From Streptomyces iakyrus (lineage in GTDB: Bacteria > Actinomycetota > Actinomycetes > Streptomycetales > Streptomycetaceae), in assembly GCF_000717055.1 (NCBI RefSeq), contig NZ_JNXI01000018.1, positions 98,218 to 162,217 on the forward strand: a stretch of DNA of 64,000 nt, written 5' to 3'. Made by a program: the position numbers and the translations under genes. Position 1 is the stretch's first letter. Each line of letters opens with the position of its first letter. Under the pieces are notes generated by a model. It made no database searches, was not told where the DNA came from, and saw only the letters and a list, made by a program, of their open reading frames with translations. Positions 36,502 through 45,331 of the stretch are shown in pieces.

Positions 36502-39014
36502 TGCGGGTCCCGCTTTCTTGGCTGCGGGAGTACGTCGACCTGCCGGCGACGGAGACCGGCCGAGACGTCCAGGCCAAGCTCATTTCCGCCGGTCTGGAGG
36601 TCGAGACCGTCGAGCAGCTCGGTGCCGACCTCAAGGGCCCGCTGGTCGTCGGCCAGGTGCTGACCATCGAGGAGCTGGAGGGCTTCAAGAAGCCGATCCG
36701 CTTCTGCACCGTCGACGTCGGCCAGGCCAACGGCACCGGCGAGCCTCAGGAGATCGTCTGCGGCGCCCGTAACTTCGCGGTCGGCGACAAGGTCGTCGTG
36801 GTCCTGCCCGGCGCCTCGCTGCCCGGCGGTTTCACGATCTCCGCGCGCAAGACGTACGGCAGGAACTCGCACGGCATGATCTGCTCCGGCGAGGAGCTGG
36901 GCATGGGCGACGACGGCACCAAGGGCATCATCGTCCTGCCGCCGGAGACCGAGGTGGGCAAGGACGCCATCGAGCTCCTGGAGCTCGTCGACGAGGTCCT
37001 GGACATCGCCGTCACCGCCAACCGCGGTGACTGCCTGTCCATCCGCGGCGTCGCCCGCGAGACCGCCATCGCCTACGGCCTGCCGCTGCGCGACCCGGCC
37101 CTGATCGACGTGCCCGGCCCGAACGCCTACGGCTACCCGGTGCAGATCTCGGACCCCACCGGCTGCGACCGCTTCACCGCCCGCACGGTGACCGGTCTGA
37201 GCGCCGAGGCCCGCTCCCCGATCTGGCTCCAGCGCCGGCTCCAGAAGGTCGGCATGCGCCCGATCTCCCTCGCCGTCGACGTCACCAACTACGTGATGAT
37301 GGAGCTCGGCCAGCCGCTGCACGCCTACGACCGCGGCCTGGTCCAGGGCACGATCGGCGTGCGCCGGGCCGAGCCGGGCGAGAAGCTCGTCACCCTCGAC
37401 GCCGTCGAGCGCACGCTGGACGCCGAGGACCTGGTGATCACCGACGACCGGGGCCCCATCGGGCTCGCCGGCGTCATGGGCGGTGCCAACACGGAGATCG
37501 CCGATCACGACGACGTCGAGAACGCCACGGCGGACGTCGTCATCGAGGCCGCGCACTTCGACGCTGTGTCCATCGCGCGCACGGCCCGCCGCCACAAGCT
37601 GTCCTCCGAGGCGTCCCGGCGCTTCGAGCGCGGCGTCGACCCGCAGGCCGCGGCCGCCGCCGCGCAGCGCACCGTCGACCTGCTGGTCCTCCTCGCCGGG
37701 GGCACCGCCGAGGCCGGCGTCACCGAGGTCCTGGCTCCCTCCGCGCCGCACACCATCGCCCTCCCGGCCGACCACCCGGACAAGGTCGCGGGCGTCGCCT
37801 ACGGCCGCGAGACCGTCGTGCGCCGCCTCCAAGAGGTCGGCTGCGACGTGTACGGGCAGGACGAGCTGATCGTCACCGTGCCGTCCTGGCGCCCCGACCT
37901 CACCGACCCGAACGACCTGGCCGAAGAGGTCATCCGGCTGGAGGGCTACGAGAACCTGCCCTCCACGCTGCCCAGGCCGCCGGCGGGCCTCGGCCTGACC
38001 GACCGGCAGCGGCTGCACCGCCGTGTCGGCCGTGCCCTGGCCGGTGCCGGGTACGTCGAGGCGCTGAACTACCCGTTCATCGGCGAGCAGGTCTTCGACC
38101 AGCTCGGCCTGGACGCGGACGACCCGGCCCGCCGTGTCGTGAAGCTCAGCAACCCGCTGAGCGACGAGGAGCCCGCGCTGCGCACCACGCTGCTGCCGGG
38201 TCTGCTCGCCGCCCTGCGCCGCAACGACGGCCGGGGCTCGCACGACCTCGCACTGTTCGAGACCGGACTGGTCTTCCGGCCGCGCGAGGAGCGGCGGACC
38301 GCGGCCGTGCTGCCCGTCGACCGCCGCCCGACCGACGAGGAGCTCGCCGAGCTGAACGCGGCGCTGCCCGACCAGCCGCGGCACGCGGCGGTCGTCCTCG
38401 CCGGTGCGCGCGAGCAGGCCGGCTGGTGGGGCAAGGGCCGTCCGGCCGACTGGGCCGACGCGGTCGAGGCCGCCCGGTCCGTCGCCCGTGAGGCCGGTGC
38501 CGAACTCGTCATCCGCAAGGGCCAGTACGGGCCGTGGCACCCGGGGCGGTGCGCCGAGCTCGCGGTCACCGTGGACGGCGCCGAGCGGGTCGTGGGCCAC
38601 GCGGGCGAACTGCACCCCCGGGTCGTGAAGGCGCTCGGGCTGCCCGCGCGCAGCTGCGCGATGGAGATCGACCTGGACGCGGTGGAGGCGGCCGGTGACG
38701 GCACGGCCGAGGCGCCGCGGATCTCCACGTTCCCCGTCGCCACGCAGGACGTCGCCCTGGTGGTCGACGCCGTCGTCCCGGCGGCGGAGGTCGAGGAGGC
38801 CCTGCGTGCGGGGGCCGGGGAATTGCTGGAGTCGATCCGGCTGTTCGACGTCTACGAGAACGCGGAGCAGCTGGGTGACGGACGGAAGTCGCTCGCCTAT
38901 GCGCTGCGGTTCCGGGCGGCCGACCGGACGCTGACCGTGGACGAGGCCTCCGCGGCCCGGGACGCTGCGGTCGCCCTCGCGGGCGAGCGGGTCGGAGCCG
39001 AGTTGCGGAGTTAG
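36501..39014 (+). CDS. pheT: Phenylalanyl-tRNA synthetase beta subunit
   Basis: An 837-residue protein from ATG 36501 overlapping the pheS stop. Standard layout: N-terminal B1 and EMAP/tRNA-binding domain ([30 protein letters not shown]), B3/B4 editing region ([17 protein letters not shown]), B5 domain, a catalytic-like core and the C-terminal anticodon-binding FDX-ACB domain ([27 protein letters not shown]). It forms the alpha2-beta2 enzyme with PheS. A repeat element and a hairpin follow. Confidence 0.95.
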
Positions 39015-39062
39015 CGCCGCGGGACTGCGCGTCGACGGCGGCTGCGGGCTCGTCGTGGCTCG

Positions 39063-39084
39063 TCGCGCAGTTCCCCGCGCCCCT
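39063..39084 (+). repeat. 22-bp Streptomyces intergenic repeat, copy 2
   Basis: Identical to the copies at 1184-1205 and 56769-56790, 48 bases after the pheT stop and on the same strand. Confidence 0.85.
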
Positions 39085-39085
39085 C

Positions 39086-39112
39086 GGGGCGGCCGGCGAT
39101 GCCGTCCGCCCC
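39086..39112 (+). terminator. Hairpin after pheT
   Basis: GGGGCGG (39086-39092) pairs with CCGCCCC (39106-39112), immediately behind the 22-bp repeat. No T tail. The rest of 39015-39337 holds no supported gene; it carries this hairpin, the repeat and an operator-like palindrome at 39275. Confidence 0.5.
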
Positions 39113-39274
39113 GCCACGGAGTGTCGGGCAGGCAGCTGGGCGGACGGCGGAAGCGGGCCGCCGCACTGTACGAGGGGGAGCCGGCGGCCCGGCCGGCCTC
39201 TTTCGAGGCAATTCAGTCAACCGGTCGGCGACTCTGAGCGACAGTGCGCACACCCTGCGGATTCGGGCACTCCG

Positions 39275-39291
39275 TTCACACCCCGTGTGAA
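39275..39291. promoter_or_regulatory. Perfect TTCACAC/GTGTGAA palindrome upstream of a regulator gene
   Basis: TTCACAC (39275-39281), three bases, GTGTGAA (39285-39291), 46 bases before the start of the NsdA-like gene. A second palindrome GTGCGCAC lies at 39244-39251. The arrangement fits an operator, possibly for autoregulation. Confidence 0.45.
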
Positions 39292-39337
39292 GGCGGACCC
39301 ACTAACCTGGCCGCACCGAGCCACCCGGGGGGCCCAC

Positions 39338-40678
39338 ATGCAGCCCAACACTCTGCTCGACGCGATCCTGGACGAGGCGGGGATCTCGCACGCGGGGCTG
39401 GCCGCACACGTCAATCAGGCGGGACGGGCGCGAGGCCTGTCCCTGAGGTACGAACACACCGCCGTCGCCCGGTGGTTGAAGGGGCAGCGCCCCCGGGGCC
39501 AGGTGCCCGACCTGATCTGCGAGGTGCTCGCGGCACGGCTGCAACGGCAGGTCACCCTCGACGACATCGGCCTCGGCGTGCCGGGCGAGCCGTCCGCCCC
39601 GCACACCGGCTCCCTGTCCGGGTTCGTCGAACGGGCCACCGCCCTGTGGCGCTCCGACCAGCAGCAACGGCCCCACATCCTGGGTGCGCCCGCGCTCACC
39701 GGCACGCCCGCCGTGATGCCGGTGTGGGAGTGGGAGAACCCGCCCGAGGACGTGGACGTCTCCCGCGGCGGCCGGCACCGGGTGACCACGGGCGACCTGG
39801 AGATGCTGCGGGCCGCCCGTGCGCACTACGAGCAGATGTACCGCAAGGCCGGCGGCATCGCCACGCGGGCCCGGATCGTCGGCTTCCTCAACGCCGAGGC
39901 CGCGCCGCTGCTGCGCGGCAGCTACACCGACGAGACGGGCCGTCAACTGCACCGGGCCACAGGCGGGTTGGTGGCGGTCGCCGGCATCTGCGCGTACGAC
40001 TCCGACGCGCACGGACTCGCCCAGCGCTACTTCCACCAGGCCTTGCGGCTGGCCAAGGCCAGCGGGGACCGGGGTCTCGGCGCGTATGTGATCGCCCTGC
40101 TCGTCAACCAGTCGCTGTTCATGCGGGAGTACCGGCAGTCCGTCGCCTTCGCGGAGGCGGCGCTGCGGGCCGCCGGCAAGCACATCACCCCGGCGCTCGC
40201 CTCCGATCTCTACGCGATGCAGGCCAAGGCCTACGCGCACCTCGGGGACGGTGGCAGCGCCCTGTCCTGCATCCGGCGGGCCGAGCAGTCCGCCGAGCGC
40301 ATCCGGCGCGGCTACGAGCCCGACGAGACCGGTTATGTCCAGCCCGGGCTCGTCAACGTCCAGGTGGCGGAGGCGCTGCTGAGCCTCGGGGAGATCGCGG
40401 CCGCCGGGGAGCATGCCGCGGCCGCCGTCGACAACCCGGCGCACGACCGCGGCCGGGTGCACCGGCTGGCGATGCTGAGCACCATCGAGCTGCGGCAGGG
40501 CAACGCCGACAAGGCGGTGGTCATCGCCGTGCAAATGGCCGAGCAGGCCCGGGGCATGGAGTCCCAGCGGCTGCGCGACCGGCTGCGCGCGGTGCGGGAG
40601 CACCTGGTGCGCAGTGGCTGCGCCGGCACGGCCGAGGCCGCCGAACTCATCGACGGGGCCCTGCGCGTACCGTTGTAG
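39338..40678 (+). CDS. NsdA-like HTH/TPR regulatory protein
   Basis: A 446-residue protein; ATG 39338 is favoured by the G-rich stretch just upstream, while 39287 is also in frame. The N-terminus (LLDAILDEAGISHAGLAAHVNQAGRARG, YEHTAVARWLKGQRPRGQVPDLICEVLAARL) is a helix-turn-helix-like region. The rest is helical with TPR-type repeats (AQRYFHQALRLAKASGDRGLGAYVIAL, ALSCIRRAEQSAERIRRGYEPDETGYV). The layout resembles the NsdA-like proteins of Streptomyces that repress sporulation and antibiotic production; that link is from memory of the family and not proven for this copy. Confidence 0.75.
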   Translation: MQPNTLLDAILDEAGISHAGLAAHVNQAGRARGLSLRYEHTAVARWLKGQRPRGQVPDLICEVLAARLQRQVTLDDIGLGVPGEPSAPHTGSLSGFVERATALWRSDQQQRPHILGAPALTGTPAVMPVWEWENPPEDVDVSRGGRHRVTTGDLEMLRAARAHYEQMYRKAGGIATRARIVGFLNAEAAPLLRGSYTDETGRQLHRATGGLVAVAGICAYDSDAHGLAQRYFHQALRLAKASGDRGLGAYVIALLVNQSLFMREYRQSVAFAEAALRAAGKHITPALASDLYAMQAKAYAHLGDGGSALSCIRRAEQSAERIRRGYEPDETGYVQPGLVNVQVAEALLSLGEIAAAGEHAAAAVDNPAHDRGRVHRLAMLSTIELRQGNADKAVVIAVQMAEQARGMESQRLRDRLRAVREHLVRSGCAGTAEAAELIDGALRVPL

Positions 40679-40785
40679 ATCCGGGCGGTGGTGCCCGGGG
40701 TCGCTCCGAGGCGCTTCCCGTGCGCCTGCTGTCCCTTCGTCCCTGCTGCGATATTGCCACTTACTCGACGGAAGGTGGCAGAACC

Positions 40786-41331
40786 GTGCAGTGGACGAAA
40801 CACAACGAGCAAACTGTGTACTCAAACCGCTGGTTCAGCGTCAATCTCGCGGATGTCGAACTGCCGGACGGCCGGCATCTGGACCACTTCCTCATACGGC
40901 TGCGGCCCGTTGCGGTGGCCACGGTCGTCAACGAGGCCAACGAGGTGCTGCTGCTCTGGCGGCACCGCTTCATCACCGACAGCTGGGGGTGGGAACTCGC
41001 GGCGGGCGTCGTCGAGGACGGCGAGGACATCGCCCGCGCGGCCGCCAGGGAACTGGAGGAGGAGACCGGCTGGCGGCCGGGACCCCTTCGCCACCTCATG
41101 AGCGTGGAGCCGTCCAACGGGCTCACCGACGCCCGGCACCACGTGTACTGGGCCGACGAGGGCGACTACGTCGGGCACCCCGTGGACGACTTCGAGTCGG
41201 ACCGCCGGGAATGGGTGCCTCTCAAGCTCGTCCCCGACATGGTCGCCCGCGGCGAGGTCCCGGCCGCCAACATGGCGGCCGCGTTACTGCTGCTGCACCA
41301 TCTCAGGCTCGGTCAGGACACGCTGCCCTGA
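40786..41331 (+). CDS. Nudix hydrolase, contains a TTA codon
   Basis: A 181-residue protein from GTG 40786 with GGAAGGTGG upstream. The Nudix box is complete (GVVEDGEDIARAAARELEEE followed by TGW). VYSNRWFSVNLADVELPDGRHLDHFLIRL and the later EPSNGLTDARHHVYWA fit ADP-ribose pyrophosphatase-like Nudix enzymes. Leu167 is encoded by TTA (41284-41286), so full-length protein may require the bldA tRNA. It is convergent with a small membrane protein gene, one base apart. Confidence 0.88.
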   Translation: MQWTKHNEQTVYSNRWFSVNLADVELPDGRHLDHFLIRLRPVAVATVVNEANEVLLLWRHRFITDSWGWELAAGVVEDGEDIARAAARELEEETGWRPGPLRHLMSVEPSNGLTDARHHVYWADEGDYVGHPVDDFESDRREWVPLKLVPDMVARGEVPAANMAAALLLLHHLRLGQDTLP

Positions 41332-41332
41332 G

Positions 41333-41590
41333 TCAACGGCCCAGCGCCTGCCAGATCGCCATGACGAGGGCACCCACGGCGGTGAGGGCGGCGACCGCGG
41401 GCAGCGGCCAGCGCGCGTGTTCGAGCGTGTGGATACGGGTGTTGAGCTCCTCGATCTCCTTGGCGGTCTCCTCGGTGCGGTGGCTGAGCAGAGCCAGTCC
41501 CCCCTCGACGCGGGCGTAGGCCACATCGAGGCGGCGTCGTAACTCTGCGAGTTCTCCATGGACGACGGGATGCTCGGGATCGGCGGTCAC
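41333..41590 (-). CDS. Small coiled-coil membrane protein
   Basis: An 85-residue protein from GTG 41590 with AAAGGAG upstream. Residues about 12-55 form a coiled coil (HGELAELRRRLDVAYARVEGG, RTEETAKEIEELNTRIHTLEHA), and residues 59-83 a C-terminal transmembrane helix (WPLPAVAALTAVGALVMAIWQAL). This tail-anchored layout suggests a small membrane adaptor. Function unknown. Confidence 0.7.
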   Translation of the reverse strand: MTADPEHPVVHGELAELRRRLDVAYARVEGGLALLSHRTEETAKEIEELNTRIHTLEHARWPLPAVAALTAVGALVMAIWQALGR

Positions 41591-41722
41591 GATTCCGCTC
41601 CTTTCCGTAGTCGTTTCACATCCCTTGCATGCGCATGAGGAGTCAACTCGCCTGGTGGGCGCCTGGGGAGAGTGTGCGTAGGGCATATGCGAGCCCGGCG
41701 CGCACACGGTGTGCGAATGCCG

Positions 41723-41754
41723 CGGGCCCGGCACCACATCCGGTGCCGGGCCCG
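41723..41754. terminator. Perfect 13-bp hairpin
   Basis: CGGGCCCGGCACC (41723-41735) and GGTGCCGGGCCCG (41742-41754) with a 6-base loop. It lies downstream of the minus-strand dehydrogenase gene and so would end that transcript. The palindrome CGCACACGGTGTGCG at 41701-41715 is adjacent. Confidence 0.7.
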
Positions 41755-41817
41755 TGCCATGGCTGAAATCTGACCGTCCGTAACCGGCCTCGGGGTGAGG
41801 CGGACGGGGACTGCCGG

Positions 41818-42693
41818 TCAGGCGTACGTGTAGAAGCCCGAGCCGGACTTGCGGCCCAGCCGGCCCGCGTCGACCATGCGCTGCAGGAGCGGGGGAGCGG
41901 CGTACAGGGGCTCCTTGTACTCCTCGTACATCGACTGCGCGACCGAGGCGACCGTGTCCAGGCCGATCAGGTCCGACAGCTTCAGCGGGCCCATCGGGTG
42001 GGCGCAGCCCATCTCCATGCCGTTGTCGATGTCCTCGCGGCTGGCGATGCCCGTTTCGAACATCCGGATCGCGGAGAGCAGGTACGGGATCAGCAGCGCG
42101 TTGACCACGAAGCCGGAGCGGTCCTGGGCGCGGATCGCGTGCTTGCCCAGCAGCTTCTCCGTGAACACCTGGGCGCGGCCGATGGTGCCCTCGGACGTGG
42201 TCAGCGCCGGGATCAGCTCGACGAGCTTCTGCACCGGGGCCGGGTTGAAGAAGTGGATGCCGATGACCTGGTCGGGCCGCGAGGTCGCCACCGCCAGCTT
42301 CACCAGCGGGATGGACGAGGTGTTGGAGGCCAGGATGGCGTCAGGCCGGGTCACGACCTGGTCCAGTACCTGGAAGATTTCGGTCTTCACCTGCTCGTTC
42401 TCCACGACGGCCTCGATCACGAGGTCACGGTCGGCGAACTCGCCGAGGTCCGTGGTGAAGCTAAGGCGGGCCAGCGTGGCCTCCTGCTCCTCCTCGGTGA
42501 TCTTGCCGCGCTCGGCGGCCTTGGCCAGGGAGGTGAACAGCCGGGTGCGGCCGATCTCCAGGGCTTCGCCGGTGGTCTCGGCGACCTTGACGTCCAGGCC
42601 GGCCCGGGCGCACACCTCGGCGATGCCCGCGCCCATCTGACCGCAGCCCACGACTCCGACGCGTGCAATGTCTCCCGCTGGGATGTCCGTCAC
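41818..42693 (-). CDS. 3-hydroxybutyryl-CoA dehydrogenase
   Basis: A 291-residue protein from GTG 42693 with AAAGGGA upstream. The NAD-binding motif RVGVVGCGQMGAGIAEVCARAG, the substrate-loop SNTSSIPLVKLA and the catalytic HFFNPAPVQKLVELI are intact, as is the C-terminal GMEMGCAHPMGPLKLSDLIGLDTV. It oxidises 3-hydroxybutyryl-CoA or related 3-hydroxyacyl-CoA in butyrate and fatty acid metabolism. No beta-oxidation partner is adjacent. Confidence 0.92.
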   Translation of the reverse strand: MTDIPAGDIARVGVVGCGQMGAGIAEVCARAGLDVKVAETTGEALEIGRTRLFTSLAKAAERGKITEEEQEATLARLSFTTDLGEFADRDLVIEAVVENEQVKTEIFQVLDQVVTRPDAILASNTSSIPLVKLAVATSRPDQVIGIHFFNPAPVQKLVELIPALTTSEGTIGRAQVFTEKLLGKHAIRAQDRSGFVVNALLIPYLLSAIRMFETGIASREDIDNGMEMGCAHPMGPLKLSDLIGLDTVASVAQSMYEEYKEPLYAAPPLLQRMVDAGRLGRKSGSGFYTYA

Positions 42694-42872
42694 ATCGTCC
42701 CTTTCGCTGCTGATCCACGTCCGGGCAGGTTCGCCGGGTCCCGGTGCCTGCTCCGTTCGTGCACGTTACTCCGAAGTATCGATGATCGATCGCCGGGGTC
42801 GGCTCTGCTTCGGGCATGCTGGGCGCGGAGCGATCCGCGGCCGGGCGGATCCGCGGCTTTTGGAGCATGCGG

Positions 42873-44102
42873 ATGGGACGAGTCTCACGCAGGGCGTTCG
42901 CGGTGGCGGCGCTGTCGGCGTTCACGATGATGCCTCAGGCGTCGGCCGCGCCCGGTCGCCGGGGCGGCGCCCCGGACCCCGAGATGCGGGGTGTCTGGAT
43001 CGCGTCCGTGGCCAACCGCGACTGGCCGTCGAAGCCCGGGCTGACCGCGTCGCAGCAGCGCGCCGAACTCCGCACCCACCTCGACACGGCGGTCCGCAAC
43101 CGGCTCAACACCGTGTTCTTCCAGGTCCGGCCCACGGCGGACGCCCTGTGGCCCTCGCCGTACGAGCCCTGGTCGCAGTACCTCACCGGCACCCAGGGCA
43201 AGGACCCCGGCTGGGACCCGCTGGGTACGGCGGTCCGGGAGGCGCATGCGCGGGGCCTGAAGCTGCACGCCTGGTTCAACCCGTACCGGGTCGCCGTACA
43301 CGCCGACCCGACCCGGCTCGCCGCTTCACACCCCGCCCGGGAGAACCCCGACTGGGTGGTGACGTACGGCGGGAAGCTCTTCTACAACCCCGGGCTGCCC
43401 GAGGTCCGCGCCTTCGTCGAGGACGCGATGCTCGACGCGGTGGCGAAGTACCCCGTGGACGGCGTCCACTTCGACGACTACTTCTACCCGTACCCGGTGG
43501 CGGGGGAGCGCTTCGACGACGACGCGGCCTACGACGAGCACGGCGGCGGCTTCCCGGACCGGGCCGCCTGGCGGCGGGACAACATCGACCGGCTGGTGCG
43601 GGAGACGGCGGACCGCGTCAACGAGGTCCGGCCGGGCGCTCGCTTCGGCATCAGCCCCTTCGGCGTATGGCGCAACGCCGGGACCGACCCGCTCGGCTCG
43701 GACACGAAGGCGGGTGTGGAGACCTACGACGACCTGCACGCGGACACGCGCAAGTGGGTGCGCGAAGGCTGGATCGACTACATTGTCCCGCAGCTGTACT
43801 GGAACATCGGCTTCGCCGCCGCCGACTACGCCAAGCTGCTGCCCTGGTGGGCGGAGGTCGCACGCGGCAGCTCGACGCAGCTCTACGTGGGGGAGGCGCT
43901 GTACAAGGCCGGCGACCCGGCGCAGCCCGCGGCGTGGCAAAAGGCCGGTGAGCTCTCCCGGCACCTGACGCTGGCCGGGAAGTACCCGCAGGTGCGCGGA
44001 CACGCCTACTTCGCCGCCAGGGACGTGGCGGCCGACCGGATCGGGGCGATGGCGCGGGTCGTCGCCGACCACTACGGGGAGCCGGCGCCGCCCCCGCGCT
44101 GA
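42873..44102 (+). CDS. Secreted GH10-like (GHL10) glycoside hydrolase with Tat signal
   Basis: About 409 residues from ATG 42873, placed 7 bases after GGAG. The N-terminus has a twin-arginine signal (VSRRAFAVAALSAF, likely cleaved after PQASA). The mature part fits the YngK/DUF187 family of GH10-like proteins: MRGVWIASVANRDWPSKPG, TVFFQVRPTADALWPSPYEPW, GLKLHAWFNPYRV, VDGVHFDDYFYPYP and ISPFGVWRN. Members are thought to act on cell-wall or exopolysaccharide glycans. The aspartates in HFDDYF are the likely catalytic acids. Confidence 0.87.
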   Translation: MGRVSRRAFAVAALSAFTMMPQASAAPGRRGGAPDPEMRGVWIASVANRDWPSKPGLTASQQRAELRTHLDTAVRNRLNTVFFQVRPTADALWPSPYEPWSQYLTGTQGKDPGWDPLGTAVREAHARGLKLHAWFNPYRVAVHADPTRLAASHPARENPDWVVTYGGKLFYNPGLPEVRAFVEDAMLDAVAKYPVDGVHFDDYFYPYPVAGERFDDDAAYDEHGGGFPDRAAWRRDNIDRLVRETADRVNEVRPGARFGISPFGVWRNAGTDPLGSDTKAGVETYDDLHADTRKWVREGWIDYIVPQLYWNIGFAAADYAKLLPWWAEVARGSSTQLYVGEALYKAGDPAQPAAWQKAGELSRHLTLAGKYPQVRGHAYFAARDVAADRIGAMARVVADHYGEPAPPPR

Positions 44103-44103
44103 A

Positions 44104-44304
44104 TCACGGCCCGGTGGTGGTCTCCCTGTGCCGGATCTCCGTGTCCGGACCCGGCGAGCACACGCCCTCGTGCCCGTCCTCGAACCGGACGCGGTACGGG
44201 GGCCCGCCCTCCTGGCCGAGCACTTCGACGATCTCACCGACCTTGTCGTGCTGACCGACCACCCTGCCGTGCTGGACAAGCTGGTCGCCCACGATTGCGC
44301 GCAT
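44104..44304 (-). CDS. DUF1918 domain protein
   Basis: A 66-residue protein from ATG 44304, with GAGGAGG 6 bases upstream. The sequence MRAIVGDQLVQHGRVVGQHD, GEIVEVLGQEGGPPYRVRFEDGHEG is the full DUF1918 domain, an SH3-like barrel common in actinobacteria, often linked to stress genes. Function unknown. Confidence 0.87.
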   Translation of the reverse strand: MRAIVGDQLVQHGRVVGQHDKVGEIVEVLGQEGGPPYRVRFEDGHEGVCSPGPDTEIRHRETTTGP

Positions 44305-44397
44305 CTGGGGCCTCCTCACGATGTGCGGAGCAGCGGTCCGTGGCCTCCGAGTCTACGGCGGGGGGCGCCTGCCGGCAGGGGCCGTGCGCCGTCCCGC

Positions 44398-45318
44398 TCA
44401 GCCGCGTGATCGCTGTGTGACGGCGATGCAGACCAGCACCGCCGCGGCCGTCAGCGGGGCGGCGACCGTGAGGCGCTCGCCCAGCAGCAGCACCGACCAC
44501 ACCAGTGTGAGCAGCGGCTGGGCAAGCTGCAACTGGCTGGCCTTGGGGATGCCGATGGCCGCCATGCCGCGGTACCAGACGACCAGCCCGACGAACTGCG
44601 AGCCCGCCGCGACCCACAGCAGCCCGGCGACGCTGTGCGCGGTCAGGTGCACCGGCTCGTGCGCCAGGGCGAACGCGGCGACGGGCACGGTCAGCGGCAG
44701 GCACAGCACCAGCGCCCAGCCGATCACCTGCCAGCCCGGCATCACCCGGGCCAGGCGGCCGCCCTCGGTGTAGCCGGCCGCGCAGACCAGCAGCGCGGCG
44801 AAGAGGTACAGGTCGGCGGTGGTCAGGGCGCCGCCGCTCTGCTGCACGGTGAAGGCCAGTACCGCCGCCGCGCCCGCGAGGGCGGCGGCCCAGAAGGTGC
44901 GCGAGGGCCGGGTGCCCACACGCAGCGCCGAGAAGAGAGCGGTCGTCAGCGGCAGCAGCCCGACCACGACGGCGGCGTGCGCGGTGGTGGAGGTCTCCAG
45001 CGCGAGCGTGGTCAGCAGGGGGAAACCGAGGACGACACCGGCCCCGACGACCGCGAGTCCCGCCCAGTGCCGGCGGGCGGGGAGCGGCACCCGCAGGGCC
45101 AGCAGACAGCCGCCCGCGATCACCGCGGCCAGGACGCTCCGCACGGCGACGAGCGACCAGGGCCCGAAGCCCTCAAGACCCCAGGCGGTGGCCGGGAAGG
45201 TGAGGGAGAAGGCGACGACGCCGAGGGCGGCCTGAAGGGTGCCGAACCCGGGGCGCTCCGGTCCCGGGGTGGCGACTGCTATCGGGGAGGTCGTAGTAGC
45301 GCTACTCTGTGCTCTCAT
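44398..45318 (-). CDS. EamA/DMT-family exporter
   Basis: A 306-residue protein with ten hydrophobic segments in two EamA halves (PATAWGLEGFGPWSLVAVRSVLAA; SQFVGLVVWYRGMAAIGIPKASQLQLAQPLLTLVWSVLLLGE). Such proteins export amino acids or metabolites. Its ATG at 45318 overlaps, on the opposite strand, the ATG of the MocR-like regulator (CATG at 45316-45319). No room is left for a leader, so translation of a leaderless mRNA is likely. Confidence 0.87.
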   Translation of the reverse strand: MRAQSSATTTSPIAVATPGPERPGFGTLQAALGVVAFSLTFPATAWGLEGFGPWSLVAVRSVLAAVIAGGCLLALRVPLPARRHWAGLAVVGAGVVLGFPLLTTLALETSTTAHAAVVVGLLPLTTALFSALRVGTRPSRTFWAAALAGAAAVLAFTVQQSGGALTTADLYLFAALLVCAAGYTEGGRLARVMPGWQVIGWALVLCLPLTVPVAAFALAHEPVHLTAHSVAGLLWVAAGSQFVGLVVWYRGMAAIGIPKASQLQLAQPLLTLVWSVLLLGERLTVAAPLTAAAVLVCIAVTQRSRG

Positions 45319-45331
45319 GCACGAGCGTAGC
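45295..45331. promoter_or_regulatory. Divergent promoter/operator straddling both start codons
   Basis: AGTAGCGCTACT (45295-45306) is a perfect 12-bp palindrome. GCTAC (45301-45305) and GTAGC (45327-45331) form an inverted repeat centred exactly on the CATG that holds both starts. TACTCT (45303-45308) would be a -10 for the plus gene and TACGCT (reverse strand of 45324-45329) one for the minus gene, each 5-8 bases before its ATG. Confidence 0.55.

Noticed and set aside
39244..40785. Extension making the Nudix protein 695 residues long
   Set aside because: The upstream part is out-of-frame shadow of the NsdA-like gene; the Nudix protein begins at GTG 40786 after a ribosome-binding site.
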